64,000 nt of DNA from Ophioceras dolichostomum. Taxonomy: Eukaryota > Ascomycota > Sordariomycetes > Magnaporthales > Ophioceraceae. The stretch spans positions 1 to 64,000 of the forward strand of contig PYST01000219.1 of NCBI GenBank assembly GCA_003049485.1, given 5' to 3'. Shown here piece after piece: positions 10,496 through 20,019 of this stretch (position 1 is its first letter; every line of letters begins with the position of its first letter). A program made the translations under genes and the position numbers. The notes under the pieces were generated by a model. The model saw nothing but the letters and a program-made list of their open reading frames with translations. It searched no databases and was not told the DNA's origin.

Positions 10496-11257
10496 TTTGG
10501 GTCATCGCACGACCGATCAAGCCGGCTGACCTCCGTTCATTTCTCTTTGCTACTACCTATCCAGTCAAAATATCGTCCCAATATTCGGCCGAAAACAAAT
10601 GATGGAGGACAAGAAGTGCAAGTGGCCGAGCTGGAAATGACGCTGTAGCCTTACAGCAGTACTCTGGGTGTTCTGGGCTAGCTTGGGCGGCGCAGGCTAG
10701 GGGGTGTCCCGAACACAGTGCGAACAAGCTCGCCAAATGCAGCGAACAGCACAGCTGCCCGCACCTGAAAATGCCTACCACCACTCCCTGGACAAATACC
10801 AGCGCCTCAAACAGCCAAGTTTGGGCTGCTGGTTGGCCCAGCACTTGCTCGCATCACTAATACAACCTGGTAACCCGTTCCACTGCTAAATACCTTAGGT
10901 CCGTACCTACCGACCTACCTACCCACCTAGGTACCTACCTATGTACCCAAGCTGTGAACGAGAATCCACCGAGTGGCCTGTTTACTTCCATGTTGACTTG
11001 TCCACGAGCCTGTTTCGTAGCCCAAGCCCAAGCAGCTCTGGCTTCCTTCCAACTTAAGCCGTCTCCCGAGTCCGCCTGTAATGTGCGGCGATATGGTTCC
11101 TTCTGAGCCGAGGGGAGACTCGGAGCATAGTTCAAGGCCTATTCACATCTTGTGCCTCAGTTTCTCAGAGAGGTGTTGATAATACCTATAATTACATGCT
11201 ACGCGAGAGTTATTCTGACGCCCCGGGGTAGGGGACCGTCAGAAACCACTAGGAACC
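10496..11257. promoter_or_regulatory. Divergent promoter region, U-box-like / PARP
   Basis: This 762-bp interval lies between two outward-facing start codons. It includes the ACCTACCT/ACCTAGGT repeat at 10901-10947. No open reading frame here looks genuine. Shared regulation of the two genes is possible but is inferred only from orientation. Confidence 0.5.
10901..10947. repeat. ACCTACCT / ACCTAGGTACCT degenerate repeat
   Basis: A run of ACCTACC-type words contains the palindromic block CCTAGGTACCTACC. The same sequence type recurs at 16765, 19401, 38453 and 41024. Confidence 0.8.
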
Positions 11258-14200
11258 ATGAACATCTTTCATTCTAGCAAAGAGAAGTGGCGACGGCAGG
11301 TCCAAGACACCCAGGCGGCCTACTATTACGACACTGGAGATATAGCCAACTTCCCCTATGCGGCCCTTCGATCTGCTACTACCGAGTATCTCAACGCCAG
11401 GCGTGGCCTTCTTCTTCGCACTCCGGAATGCGACTCGAGGCTCAACGACTTGATCGAGGACCACGTCAATAGAGGGGGCTCTCGAGAGATCGGGATCCTG
11501 GCATGCGTGAGCGCTTTCACGCCTTCGGCTGCCGCCACAGTCCTTAACTCGCTAAGAGATGGCCCGCCTGACGCCGCGGCGTGCCACAACTACCTCCGAT
11601 GCATCATCTTCGCGGCGACTGCCAACACCATGTTGGTGTCTGAGAAGGAGCTGCAGGCCTTTCAGTGCCTAGCACACCTAATGGCCTCGCATGAGAACGG
11701 TGCCCGGCTCTTTCAGAGCTTGATCTTGAATCTCGGCGAGCTCAGCTACAACTACTTTCTCCCCGCGCCGTATGTGAGCCAGGTCCTGGCTTATTCTGGT
11801 TGGTGCACGACCTTCGAGGCCCAAGTTCAAAAGCTCCGCAAGGCTAGGGCGTTCCTGCGCTTATACAATAGCGTCTCCTGGCTGAAGTGCGTCCCCCAGC
11901 TGCCGCATTCAAGCATTCCAACGGCGGTCCTCAACGATCAACTTCCCTCATGGCAGCGATGGGCAGCGTGGAGCCCTAACGTCAGCCGTATCTCGGAATG
12001 GGAGGGCGGCAGCCTTAGCAAGGAGCAGAAACAGAAGCTCAGACACATCATGGACCTCGAGGGTCCAGACAAGACCGCGCAAGTGTTGCCAGCGCTCAAG
12101 TACTCCGTCCCAGCCTGTTTTGAGCGGATTTTGGTCTGCAGGCCGGATCCTGCCCTCCCGCACAGGCTATTAGAGCTTCTCGATGATGCTCTGGCCGTCA
12201 AGGGCACGCACGCAGTGGATTTATTCATCCACCTCTGCGTCAGTAATAAGGCCGACGAGGGCGACTTGGACCTGGCCAAGACGATCACCACCTCAGAGGA
12301 CGACGAGTGCTGCCAATGCACGCTGCGGGTGCTTCAGGCGCTAGCTCCCTCTGCCGGTGTCAACGATCGAATCGTGGCCCTGAGAGAGTGCCTAGCCGGC
12401 GTGGCCAAATACACCATCCTGCGCGACCGCTTCACCGACGTGGTGGCTGAAGCCACCGTATGCGCTGTCGAGGACGCCCAGGTGGAATACCGCCGCCAGC
12501 TCCAGGCGAAGGGTACTGCAGAGAACTTTGGGGTGAAACTGAACGCCTTTGGGCATACCATACTCGGCACAGACTGGCTCCTGGAGCGACTCCCTGGGCC
12601 TTTTGTTGGGATGCTGCAGGGGTTTCCCACAGACGAGTATGTGAAAGACGTCTTCAGCCACCTCAAGGCCGTCCCCGCCACCACCGATGTGGCCAAGGCA
12701 TACCTGATTGCAACTCTGGGTGGCAACTCCGAGGGCAGAGACACGGCGGCTCTGCTCGCTGCCCTGCAGTCCCGGATGCGGCTTTACGGCAACGCGGCCA
12801 ACTCTGCCCGTGTCGGCCTGGCCCTTTCGATCGAGGGCATGAAGCGGATCGATGCTGCACTTGTCAAGAAATGCCAGGACCAGCTGCTCGTGGAGGAGCA
12901 GGTCCTCGTCGAGCATCTGCAGCGGGGTCTTCAGATGGAGCCCAACCAGCTCTGCCACGAGGTGGCACGTGTGCTGGCCAGGCGCAAGAAGGAACTGTCG
13001 CTGCCCGTCAAAGACTGCTGGGTAAAGCTCCTGCGTCACCTCATGGTGCAGCAGGCGGCCTCGCTGGTCGTATGGTCGTCGGAGAAGCTGACGGCCAGTG
13101 CGTGGTTCCGTTGGCTGCAGGACATGGAAGTGTTGTTCCCCGGAGCAGACCCTCAGTACGATCACGGAGAGCTTGGTATCACAAACGAGATGCGCAGTTG
13201 GTGGGACAACTTGGCGGGCCAGTATTCCCGCGCCGTGCACAAGGTCGAATCACTACAGCGCGGCCAGGGGAACCTGAGGTGGCTTTTCCTCAACGAGGTC
13301 GACCACTCTGACGCCCTGCTCGACCTCCTCTCCCACGAGGAGCGTTTAACCTACCTGCACAGCTCTATACTCGCCCATTTCAGCGCCGACAAGCAGGTAG
13401 TTACCAACGTGTGCCAGATGCTCTCTTCGCTGGCTCACATCTCTCCGCTCGTCCGGGTCTGCCTTGAACGCCTACTGGATCGGCATAGGGCATCTGCTGT
13501 TTCGGCATCATCTCCTTCATCCGCCAAGAGAAGAAGCAGCACGAGTGCATGGCCAGTGGCTGCCCTCCAAGTAATGCATCTCGGGTGGGAGAGACGTCTG
13601 CACAAGGCCACGCCGAAAGAAAAGGTCGCCCTTCAGAGGCTCTCGATGCTGGTGGGAACCGCCCCTGGCTGGGACCAGGGCGGGTTTACCTCGGCATCTG
13701 ACCTGCTCACAATGGAGTATCGCGAGCTCTTCCACGCTGCGTCGAAGGTCGAGGCCACACGACTCGCCCTTCAGCTTCACAACCCGAAAAAGACTGCTAC
13801 CCTCCTGTCAAAGCTCGGCATTCAGGACGCGCGGGGCTCTGCCGACGCCGCGATCCCGGAAAACCTTACCGACTCGATAGAGTCGGTGGGTTCCGGGGCC
13901 TACGAGCTCGCCTTCCCCCTGACGCAGCTGCGCGGCTATCAGAGGCAGATCTGGGGTTTCCCATCGGGCGCCACCATGCTGCTCGTCAGGGTGGCGGCAC
14001 TGAGCACGCAGCCGACATACTGCATTCACTTCTATCCGAACGAGGAAGGTCCGCCTGAGCACAGAGGCTTCGTTGTCAAGGACGAGAAACAGCCGCTTCC
14101 TAGTGGCATCTACTGTACCACGCCGCCGACGCCCTTTACCTACCTCCTCAGTCGCACCCTGGCGAAGTTCCTGGGCTCGCGGCACGCCAGGTTCGTAGAT

Positions 14201-15211
14201 CTGCCAGCTTTTCTCGGCCACAAAGCACCCGCCAAGCTCACCGACCTCGAGTCCATCCACGGAGTGGTCGAGAGGCTGCTCGCATGCCCGGGCGTCCAGT
14301 GCATGGTCTGCACGGCGGACCTGCGAGCCAAGGTGTGGCGGCCGGCGCTCTGCCATCTGACGCGCTGCCACACGGAGCTCTTGACCGCCCCCCTGGAGAG
14401 CCGCGTGGGCTCCGTCCTCTCGGACCCGCCGCTGCTCGACTTCCTCCTCTCGTGCGTTCTCGCGGCCGCGCAGGACCCCGCCTACCCCCTCCGGCTGGAC
14501 CTGCTCCCTGAGTGCCCCGTGTCCAAGGACAAGCTGGTCGAGGTGATCAACTCGTTCCCGCCCGTGGTCGTCGGCACCGAGGCCCACGAGCCCGTCGGGC
14601 GCCTGCTCTCGAGGATCCGCCAGGGCGAGCACGCCACGGAGAGGGAGAAGCTGCTCTCGTGGATGTGCGCCAGCCTGGGCGGGTGCATGCTCACGGCGCC
14701 GCAGGGCTCCAGGGTGCCCCTGATGCCCGGCGTGCACCAGTTCCTGGTGGCCAGCTCCTCGGTGGACCGCGAGGCGAGGTTCTCGCTGAAACAGCAGAGG
14801 TTCGGCGCCGGCACCGGCACCGGCGGCGTAGCCTTCCACGGGGCGGCGTCCTCGCGGCTCTGGATGATCATGACGCAGGGGCTGAGGAACATGAGCGGCA
14901 CCGAGTTCCAGGTGCACGGCGCCCGGGGAGGGCCGGGCGTCTACCTCGCCGACGAGGCCGTCGTCGCGTGGGAGTACTGCGGGCAGCTGGGCGCCTCGTG
15001 GACGCACAGCACGTTCTCCAACCGCAAGGTCCTGCTCGGGTGCGAGCTGCAGGGGCACTCGCCCGCGCAGTACCACGTCGTGGCCGAGGAGGACAGGGTG
15101 CTGGTCCGCTACGTGTTCCTGTGCCCGGAGAACTTCACGGCGCCGCAGACGAGGCTCATCGACAATGCCATGAAGTCTACGTTTGCTTCGTTGCGTACGG
15201 GGCTGTTTTAG
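11258..15211 (+). CDS. Large protein with C-terminal PARP6/8/16-like ADP-ribosyltransferase domain
   Basis: This is a single 1317-codon exon. Residues 1-~880 are mostly helical with no domain I recognise. A second region (~880-1000) leads into a Cys cluster with CxxC at 1015/1018 and C at 1032 and 1037, a plausible zinc site placed just before the catalytic domain as in PARP6/8. The PARP fold follows: FHGAASSRLW with His1194, then MTQGLRNMSGTEFQVHG, then GPGVYLAD with Tyr1229, then a LGCEL strand and RVLVRYVFL near 1285. The Glu of polymerising PARPs seems absent, so mono-ADP-ribosylation is expected from family knowledge. A fungal PARP this long with an undescribed N-terminus is unusual. The target and cellular role are unknown. 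Confidence 0.85.
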   Translation: MNIFHSSKEKWRRQVQDTQAAYYYDTGDIANFPYAALRSATTEYLNARRGLLLRTPECDSRLNDLIEDHVNRGGSREIGILACVSAFTPSAAATVLNSLRDGPPDAAACHNYLRCIIFAATANTMLVSEKELQAFQCLAHLMASHENGARLFQSLILNLGELSYNYFLPAPYVSQVLAYSGWCTTFEAQVQKLRKARAFLRLYNSVSWLKCVPQLPHSSIPTAVLNDQLPSWQRWAAWSPNVSRISEWEGGSLSKEQKQKLRHIMDLEGPDKTAQVLPALKYSVPACFERILVCRPDPALPHRLLELLDDALAVKGTHAVDLFIHLCVSNKADEGDLDLAKTITTSEDDECCQCTLRVLQALAPSAGVNDRIVALRECLAGVAKYTILRDRFTDVVAEATVCAVEDAQVEYRRQLQAKGTAENFGVKLNAFGHTILGTDWLLERLPGPFVGMLQGFPTDEYVKDVFSHLKAVPATTDVAKAYLIATLGGNSEGRDTAALLAALQSRMRLYGNAANSARVGLALSIEGMKRIDAALVKKCQDQLLVEEQVLVEHLQRGLQMEPNQLCHEVARVLARRKKELSLPVKDCWVKLLRHLMVQQAASLVVWSSEKLTASAWFRWLQDMEVLFPGADPQYDHGELGITNEMRSWWDNLAGQYSRAVHKVESLQRGQGNLRWLFLNEVDHSDALLDLLSHEERLTYLHSSILAHFSADKQVVTNVCQMLSSLAHISPLVRVCLERLLDRHRASAVSASSPSSAKRRSSTSAWPVAALQVMHLGWERRLHKATPKEKVALQRLSMLVGTAPGWDQGGFTSASDLLTMEYRELFHAASKVEATRLALQLHNPKKTATLLSKLGIQDARGSADAAIPENLTDSIESVGSGAYELAFPLTQLRGYQRQIWGFPSGATMLLVRVAALSTQPTYCIHFYPNEEGPPEHRGFVVKDEKQPLPSGIYCTTPPTPFTYLLSRTLAKFLGSRHARFVDLPAFLGHKAPAKLTDLESIHGVVERLLACPGVQCMVCTADLRAKVWRPALCHLTRCHTELLTAPLESRVGSVLSDPPLLDFLLSCVLAAAQDPAYPLRLDLLPECPVSKDKLVEVINSFPPVVVGTEAHEPVGRLLSRIRQGEHATEREKLLSWMCASLGGCMLTAPQGSRVPLMPGVHQFLVASSSVDREARFSLKQQRFGAGTGTGGVAFHGAASSRLWMIMTQGLRNMSGTEFQVHGARGGPGVYLADEAVVAWEYCGQLGASWTHSTFSNRKVLLGCELQGHSPAQYHVVAEEDRVLVRYVFLCPENFTAPQTRLIDNAMKSTFASLRTGLF

Positions 15212-16120
15212 GGGTGTTTAGGGGGCCTATGGCGCTGTTCTCTAGGTGGTGAACAGGCCTGTGGCGCTGTTCTCTAGTGGACAGGCTATAGGGGGCTTTC
15301 AGGGGGTTTTCAGTTGTTTCCGGGGGTTTTCCAGTGGCTTCCAGGGGTTCAAGGACATCGGGCCACCATCTGAAGCGTTGAGCTCGGGGGCTTGGCCGGG
15401 CAGACTGGTACCGCACCTACCTACCTGCCTGGAACCACCGGCTGGCATTTCCCCTTTCTGTCTTCCTTAGATTTTTCTGTCCATTTCCCCTATCATGTGT
15501 TATGAATTTCTTTGACTACCTGCTTTACCTACCAGTCGCTTGAGCTGTGCCCCGTGAAGACAGCACAGTGTTGTCCAGGGAGTCAACACTGACCCAGCCT
15601 GCACAGTGCGCGGGTGTTTTCACATGTTGATTGATTGATGATCTACGGATATTAGGAAATAAAGAAAGGAAGATCCGCCAGACCCGCGCCAACGCATCAC
15701 GCATGCGATGTCGGATGCCTCTTCTCCCCGTCACATCGCAGGGCCGGTGGCTTGCAGTGTGGTCCAGTCCAGGCCAGTCCACGAGAACGGCGTGCGTGCG
15801 TGCGTGGGGAGGGAGGGCGCTTCCAGTGGTGGCGGGGGGCCTCTCTCTCAACGTCCCTTACGCTCCTTCCTGGCCGACGAGCGGGGTCTCGGTCCAAGGC
15901 AGACTCGGAGAAGTCGAAAGTGCACCTTTTCTTTCCGTTTGCGCGAGCGGAGATGTGTCTTTTTTTTTTCCAAAGCGAAACATGGCTGGCTGAGTTGAGT
16001 GTGAGTGTCATGCCATTCGTTCCGGCCGTGATAATGGGGCATCGGGACGCGAGGCTGGCCAGGCAAGTGCCCACTGGCGCTAGCGCTATCACCGACCACG
16101 ACCGATAGCTGCATCCTGCT

Positions 16121-16144
16121 AGGCAGGCAGGCAGGCAGGCAGGG
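16121..16144. repeat. AGGC tetranucleotide microsatellite
   Basis: About six tandem AGGC/GCAG units are directly visible. Confidence 0.9.
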
Positions 16145-16764
16145 AGGCGCCGTGGGGTCCAAGCCCTGTATTCCGTGACTACGAGTGCATATCACACAAT
16201 CTCGTCCACTCGAGCCCATTCAAACACATGCATCCCAACCTCTTCTCGGTGCACCCGAAGCAAGGAGGGGAGGGGAAGGGAAAAAAGCCAGACGATGGCG
16301 TTCGATAGTTCGCTTGGGCGTCGGCAGGCTGTGTGATATTTTTCGAAAGTATTGGACGAAGCAGGCCAGGCGTTACGTGTGTGCCACCATTAGTGTGGGG
16401 GCAGAGCTCGTCGCCGAGCGAGCGACGGCCGGTCTGGCGGACCGTTTTGGGCATAGCGGGCCTGCAGTGCTGCAGCGCGCAGTTCAGCTCGCCGTCCCAG
16501 AATGCACGACCGCTATGAAACCCTCACGTGGAGGCAGTGCGGCAGTGCGGCTGTGCGGCAGGACGGCAGTACGGCAATTCAAACAGCAAAGACTGGGGGA
16601 CTGGACTGCAACTAGAATTGAACCTCCTTCGGAGTTTGGCGACCCAGAAGTTTCTGCCTTATTGTTGCCTGACGCTGCTGGTCTCGCAAGGCTCTGGGTA
16701 TCTAGACGGCGCTAGCACATGCATCCCAATGCGTGCTAAGGATGTGGATGGAGTGAATTGGCGA

Positions 16765-16793
16765 TACCTAGGTAGGTACCTGCCTAGGTACCC
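16765..16793. repeat. AGGTACCT-type palindromic repeat, 3' side of member A
   Basis: TACCTAGGTAGGTACC is followed by TGCCTAGGTACCC, a nested palindrome. It sits about 130 bp beyond the stop codon of coiled-coil family member A. A matching element lies beyond the gene's 5' end at 19401. Confidence 0.85.
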
Positions 16794-16921
16794 ACGGTTA
16801 ACATGGAGGGTAACGGGAGGCGGTCGTGCTGGTGGTGAGAACTTCAAATTATTGTTGGATGAATTGATGGCCCCCAAAGAACGCCTGCCGATACCTGTCT
16901 TCCCATCTATCTCTAGCTTTG

Positions 16922-18936
16922 TCAAGCACCACGATCATAGAAAGTCGATCCCTGGTCCCGCCTATCCGGATATGCATACTGAGGGTCTGGGTGGTTAAGC
17001 GGCCCGGATAAGCTGGCCCCGGTCTCTGCCACGTCGGTCGGCTTCGACGGCCTCCTCGGCGGCGCATTCATGCGGACCGGGATGACGTCTCCCTTCAGAA
17101 TCACCGTCATGGTGCGCAGGTCCACGCGGCCGTCCCCCAGCCTGTAGAACATGGGAGTGACGCACATGTCGACGTACATGGTGGATGAGCCCGCCGGCCG
17201 GTCGTCGCCGGAGGACAGGTCGCGGAACTCCTCCTGCGACACCTCGGTGTTCTGGTCAGGGAGGACGAACCTGAGCCGCGAGCGCTGGCAGCCGACCTGG
17301 AGCGACAGGGTGGACGCGATCTTCATGAGCTCGCTGACCCGGCTCTCCACCTCGGGCCTGATGTCGCGGTGGCCCACCGTGTCGTAGATGGCCTCCATGA
17401 CATGTTGATGGACCGTTGCGCGGTTGGTCTCGAAGGCCTCCGCGATCGGGCCGGGCGCACCCCTGCCGCCCCTAGACTGGCTTTCGACCCTCAGCGCGAT
17501 GGTTTGGAACGTCATTGCCCGCCAGCAGTTGGCCTGCAGGCTGTCGGCGAAAATGCCCAGGTCGGGATCCTCTGCATCGTATGTTCCTGTGTAGCGGCCA
17601 TTTTTCACTGGGTTAGCCTCGGTGTCGTTTTCGGTGACGGTGCCGCGCGTCTCGGAAGGCACTTACCAATGTTTCTGTCGTCCATGAGCTTCACAAACTG
17701 GCGATATAGGTCCCAGAGGAGCCCGAGGCCGTAGCCACCGCGGCCGAAGGCGCCGAAGCCGCAAGGGAGACCGAAGAAGCCGTCGATAATGAGCCTCCAG
17801 AGAGTGCATCGGAGGCGGTTCCGGGCCCTGGAGCTGTCCTCGCTCACGCCGGCGATCATGTCCAGATTTGCCGGGTTCGACACCGTTTCGATCAGCGTCT
17901 TCATCTCGCGGACGTGCACGCGCAGGACCGTGTCGGTGATGGGCTTGTACGTGTCTGCGGGGCCGCCCACCATCTCGCGGTTGAGCTGCTGCACCTCCTC
18001 GTCGCGCTCCTTGATATCGCGCCTGTGCCGTTCCTTCAGCGACCTGATGGCCGTATCCTTCTCCCGCCTGGCGTTGTCGTCCCACTTCTTCTTCTCCTGC
18101 AGGTGGACCGTGAGCGTGTCGTCCAGGACCCTCTGGATGCCCTCCCGCTCCTCGATCTCCTTCTGGTTCCTCTCGGCAGCTTCCCGGAGCTTCCTGTTTT
18201 GGTCCTCGACCGTGCCCTGCAGGGCGATCACATCGGCCAAATACTTGTTGGTGAGCTCGCTGGCCTGGTTGTAGAGTTGCGTGTTCTTCTCGAGCGTGTG
18301 CTTGGCGTCGAGGTGTTCTTTCCACATCTTGCTAAATGCGTTGGTCATCTGGGAGGCGACGTCGCCCTGCCTGTTGAAGTGCTTGTCGTGCTTCTCGAGA
18401 TAGGCGGCCATTCTGTTTCTCTCCTTCTCGTACCTTTCCAGCTTTCTCCTCGACGACCGGTCCATCTTCGACTCCGAGCCCATGGCGTCTCCCTGGATGC
18501 TCGAGTTGTCCCCAGTACTGTGACCGTTGGTCGTCCGGGTCACCGGCGGCGGTACTGGCTGTGGAACGGGAGAATGATTGAGATGGGCTGGAGGCGGGTT
18601 GGGTGGGCCTTGGAAAGGTTGCGGTGCCTGAGGGTGGCCTTGACCTTGATCTTGACCTTGACCTGGGAACTGTTGAGATGGAGACGAAGCTTGACCGTGG
18701 TATGTTGGTTGTGGAGCTCGAGATGGATCGGAATAATGCTGGTCTGCGAGTTGTTGCATGTAGCCCTGGTTCGGGTCGAACTGAGGGTATGCCGCAGTCT
18801 GAGGGTTCACGTAGTGCGCAACTCCCCCGTGCGGGTTGGCCTTTTGGAGAGTGGTTGGGTACTTTGATGGATCCGAGGGCATATGAGAACCCCTTTTGCT
18901 CGATTTCCCAGCAAAAAATGACCCTAAGGATTCCAT
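16922..18936 (-). CDS. Coiled-coil family member A, unknown function
   Basis: Two exons (18936-17667 and 17586-16922) encode 644 residues. The start MESLGSFFAG is preferred over an upstream in-frame Met at 19098. Residues ~1-150 are disordered, rich in Gln, Pro and Asn. Residues ~165-390 contain the block KLERYEKERNRM and a long charged coiled coil. Blocks shared with members B and C then follow: KPITDT, a GFGAFGR motif, LLWDLY, and after the intron LQANCWRAMTF, GCQRSR and MCVTPMFYRLGDGR. I do not recognise the family. The intron interrupts the Gly codon of an NIG/DIG triplet in phase 1, exactly as in B and C. It lies in tandem with B on the same strand. Confidence 0.8.
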
Positions 18937-20019
18937 GTTGTGATCAAATTTAGGGCGCCGGACGGACCTGCAAGCCGTGTGAATTTGAGAGGCACCAGAA
19001 TCGCTACAGCTAAAGAGAGGCTGGGAAAGGGTGGTTGGAAACAGAATGATCTCTTTCTCACGAGAAAACGAGAGTTCGATATAAGTCAGGGAGCTCACAT
19101 CGGCTTAGGTCCCCGTCTACTTTGACGTGCTCGAGGCCTGTGGGTTGAACCTACGAGCTCAAATGCCTCCCCATGAGTTGTGTCGTGGCGGCTGGATACC
19201 CTTGTCAATAAAGCGATAGTTGGAGGCATCGAAGAGGGGAAAGGCTGCGTGGTGCAGGTGCACTTCTTGTTCCGTGGCGAGGCGAGCTGGCTTCTCCTGC
19301 CCGCTTGGGCAAGCTACCAGCGAAAATATCGAGGGAGCTGTCAAGCTGGGAGGCAGGGAGGTATCCAACTCAACACGGCCCGTCCAATCTGGAGTGGTGC
19401 CTACCTAGGTAGGTACCTAGGTACCAACCTACACATATTCTTTTCCTGCGTACCTACAGGTAGGTGGGGTGGTCAATCACTAATTCTACATCCATCAGGT
19501 TTTGTACGTTGATACTTGTTTGTCGAGACATTTTTCTTGGCGGCGCCATTGGGCTGCATGGCGCACTTCAGCTGCGCAGCACACACTGTGCGTGCCGAGC
19601 AAATCGCGGAGCCCAAAAGTAGAAGGGTACGTAGTACCAGAGCCTCGCCCTTCTGGTACCATGTACGAGTCTATTGTGCAATCCACTGGTACTAATCCCA
19701 GAAATTTCAAGGTCTTCTGTTGTCGGGATGGAGTGCATGGTTGGCTCTCTTCGCCTCGGCATTATTAGGGCAGCCCGTCAGGATTCAGGATGATCATCTC
19801 ATGTTCAGTTCCAGCAACTCCCAGTGGCTTGCTGAGGTAGGGAGACACACAACTTGCAAGCACCTCGTGGCCAGTAGTTGCTCTACAACTGCTCGAAATA
19901 GCTGAGCGCGTCGGTGGGTGAAGGATGCACGGCTTTCATCCCTAGGCTGGTGAGCTTTCAATCTATTTGCGCTATCGGGAGGGCCGCCTTTGAGTCAGTG
20001 GTGTGTGTGTGATCCTCTG
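18937..20019. other. Intergenic between family members A and B
   Basis: It contains the promoter side of A and the 3' flank of B. No supported gene is present. The AGGTACCT-type repeat at 19401-19425 and a weaker TACCTACAGGTAGGT at 19450-19465 are visible. Confidence 0.5.
19401..19425. repeat. AGGTACCT-type palindromic repeat, 5' side of member A
   Basis: CTACCTAGGTAGGTACCTAGGTACC, split here as CTACCTAGGTAGG and TACCTAGGTACC, reads almost the same on both strands. It is about 465 bp upstream of the member A start codon. Confidence 0.88.

Larger units (their letters stand above)
15212..16921. other. Long intergenic region between convergent genes
   Basis: It separates the 3' ends of the PARP gene (+) and coiled-coil family member A (-). 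It has short low-complexity runs, including a six-unit AGGC repeat at 16121-16144 and an AGGTACCT-type repeat at 16765-16793. Several overlapping open frames exist on both strands, but none has protein-like composition or splice support. Confidence 0.5.

Noticed and set aside
13808..15076. 422-codon open frame on the minus strand
   Set aside because: Antisense to the PARP gene; composition typical of a shadow frame.
16185..16715. 176-codon plus-strand frame between convergent genes
   Set aside because: Random composition and no similarity to any family.
17914..18867. 317-codon plus-strand frame rich in Leu/Val
   Set aside because: Antisense to the coiled coil of member A; apparent hydrophobicity comes from complementing Glu/Lys codons.
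18937..19098. 54-residue N-terminal extension of member A
   Set aside because: Possible in frame, but composition changes abruptly and the MESLG start resembles the short starts of B and C.
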